Shown: one piece after another, positions 4,494 through 5,718 of the stretch | Numbering within the stretch: the first letter of the stretch is position 1 | Layout of the letters: every line of letters starts with the position of its first letter | Source of the DNA: Treponema sp. | GTDB lineage: Bacteria; Spirochaetota; Spirochaetia; Treponematales; Rectinemataceae | DNA: 5,718 bases | Assembly (NCBI GenBank): GCA_017849315.1 | Contig: JAFIHQ010000013.1 | Span: 1 to 5,718 of the forward strand | Direction: 5' to 3' | Made by a program: the position numbers and the translations under genes | The notes under the pieces: generated by a model | Database searches by the model: none | Told to the model about the DNA's origin: nothing | Seen by the model: only the letters and a program-made list of their open reading frames with translations

Positions 4494-5718
4494 CTACTCA
4501 GCGTTGTTTATCGCGTTCTCCCAAAAACCTGAGTCGAGCCCGTCTTCGATACAGTAATCTTTGTCGAGCGGCGCCACGAGACTTGAAAAGGCCGGTGCAC
4601 TCTGTCCCAAGTCGATACAATCGGCGCTTAAGTCGCTTGCATGAGGAGTGGTGGCCGACCCTGTATTTTCGGTGGCTTCTACACCATTGGGGTGAGCAGC
4701 CTTCCACTCCGCGATTCGCTTGTTCTTTAGAAATCGCTCGGCCACTGAAGGGAAAAGCTCCAAGAGTAGCTCTTCTTTTTCGTTGAGGGCCAGCCTTACG
4801 CCTCCCGCCTCGGGAAGAACCGGATTGTTTTGTTTTTTATAATTACTTGTATCGTAAGGTATTTCTTCCCTTGTTCCACAGATCTTGAACCTAAACTCCG
4901 GATCGATAGGCCACGGTGTCTTGCCATAGGAGCCTTTTACAAGATCGGCAAAGTTCTTGGAAACATTCGAGTAGGGTGGATCGCCTTTTGCGATTGAGAC
5001 CACATTGTTCACAGCCTGTGCGCCGACAATTTGACTGGTTGGCGTCACAAGCGGCGGGACGCCACAATCCAGCCGCACGAGCGGCACCATGCGCATGACC
5101 TCGTCTTTCTGGTTTTCCAGGTGCAGCTCCTTAAGCTGCGACATCATGTTTGTGTACATTCCACCAGGGATTTGCGCCTTTTGTACAATGACGTCCGGCT
5201 CAGGATAGTTAAAAGCAGCCTCGATTCTTCTACAGACATCGAGAGCTTTCTCATACTTTTTTGTCACCGTCAGTTCGATGGCGTCGTCAAAGAGCCTGCT
5301 GAGTTCCGGAGCGATAGAGTCTTTAGAAAGATCCAGTTCTGGTGGCAGCCGTTTGTATTGATCGAAATTTCCAAGCTCCGCCCGCTCTGAACGCAGCAAT
5401 CTATCGATTCTTCCAACCGCCGCCTTGTCTACTCCCGTATCGAGGCCAAGTTTGTCTGCAAAAATCTGCATAATTTCGTAGCCCGGCGCCGCAGGACCGC
5501 CAGAAAATGAAAGTACGGCCGTATCGATAATGTCTACGCCATTGACCATTCCAGCAAGGAGACTGGCCACACCATATCCAGGCGTACAATGGGTATGCAG
5601 ATCGAGTGGAATTGCTACTTCATTTTTGATGGCCAAGACGAGTTTGGCCGCGGTGGCGGGGTCTATGAGGCCAGCCATATCCTTTATGGTGATCATATCG
5701 GCGCCAAGTGCCTCAAGT
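4494..5718 (-). CDS. oadA: Oxaloacetate decarboxylase alpha / pyruvate carboxylase B / transcarboxylase 5S-type carboxyltransferase, C-terminal part (start beyond right edge)
   Basis: Seen: 407 codons in one open frame running off the right edge; the Met at 5696 is internal, since the frame continues upstream as LEALGAD. Numbering from the edge, IKDMAGL (11-17) contains the lysine that is carbamylated in this family, and HTHC (41-44) supplies the two metal-binding histidines, so the TIM-barrel carboxyltransferase core is present. Then come QIPGGMYTNM (182-191), the PycB/OadA signature VTPTSQIVGAQAV (224-236) and KGSYGKTPWP (261-270) of the conserved carboxylase C-terminal domain. The family moves carboxyl groups between oxaloacetate or pyruvate and biotin. 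The protein ends after a Ser/Thr/Ala-rich tail (about 346-384) and an acidic C-terminus with no biotinyl domain or MKM motif, so the biotin carrier must be a separate protein, as in transcarboxylase 5S. Which family reaction it performs cannot be decided here. It is convergent with pstA, 48 bp apart. Confidence 0.9.
   Translation of the reverse strand, partial: LEALGADMITIKDMAGLIDPATAAKLVLAIKNEVAIPLDLHTHCTPGYGVASLLAGMVNGVDIIDTAVLSFSGGPAAPGYEIMQIFADKLGLDTGVDKAAVGRIDRLLRSERAELGNFDQYKRLPPELDLSKDSIAPELSRLFDDAIELTVTKKYEKALDVCRRIEAAFNYPEPDVIVQKAQIPGGMYTNMMSQLKELHLENQKDEVMRMVPLVRLDCGVPPLVTPTSQIVGAQAVNNVVSIAKGDPPYSNVSKNFADLVKGSYGKTPWPIDPEFRFKICGTREEIPYDTSNYKKQNNPVLPEAGGVRLALNEKEELLLELFPSVAERFLKNKRIAEWKAAHPNGVEATENTGSATTPHASDLSADCIDLGQSAPAFSSLVAPLDKDYCIEDGLDSGFWENAINNAE

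Noticed and set aside
4476..4496. A short inverted repeat AGCC...GGCT near the convergent junction as a terminator
   Set aside because: Only four base pairs with no T-tract on either strand.
4364..4786. A 140-codon plus-strand open frame crossing the pstA end and the carboxyltransferase gene
   Set aside because: It overlaps two well-supported genes, its GQG-type repeats are just the tandem array read out of frame, and it has no ribosome site or family resemblance.

Overview
The window is 5.7 kb of bacterial chromosome with about balanced base composition. It reads as a diderm (Gram-negative-type) bacterium: there is a lipobox lipoprotein, a PstS with an ordinary signal peptidase I signal rather than a lipobox, and a signal-peptide-bearing patatin of the kind found in outer-membrane autotransporters. 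The Ala-rich helical lipoprotein and the style of the patatin and carboxyltransferase proteins remind me of the Treponema/Spirochaetaceae branch. That assignment is from memory and is an inference.

Layout. Positions 1-498 (minus strand) hold the N-terminal 166 codons of a secreted patatin-like phospholipase that runs off the left edge. A divergent intergenic region of about 265 bp follows, with a short direct repeat at the patatin start and a near-consensus sigma70 promoter facing right. At 764-1411 (+) lies a 215-residue Ala-rich lipoprotein of unknown function with a strong Shine-Dalgarno site and its own intrinsic terminator (1458-1489). Next is the phosphate transporter operon: a Pho-box-like promoter (about 1501-1540), pstS (1589-2632), an intercistronic hairpin, pstC (2690-3559) and pstA (3552-4445, overlapping pstC by 8 bp). 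The operon stops there. Instead of pstB and phoU, the next gene is on the opposite strand and convergent: the C-terminal 407 residues of an oxaloacetate decarboxylase alpha / pyruvate carboxylase B / transcarboxylase 5S-type protein (4494 to beyond the right edge), which ends without a biotin-carrier domain.

How the genes fit together. PstS captures phosphate in the periplasm and hands it to the PstC-PstA membrane channel. The required ATPase PstB is absent from this window and must be encoded elsewhere if the system works. The carboxyltransferase belongs to central C3/C4 carbon metabolism and needs a separate biotin carrier protein. The lipoprotein and the patatin are probably envelope proteins and have no evident link to phosphate uptake.

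The most unusual sequence-level features are two sets of 15-bp tandem repeats, one at each end of pstA. The 3' set straddles the stop codon and lies exactly where pstB would be expected. No defence system, mobile element, CRISPR array or RNA gene was seen.
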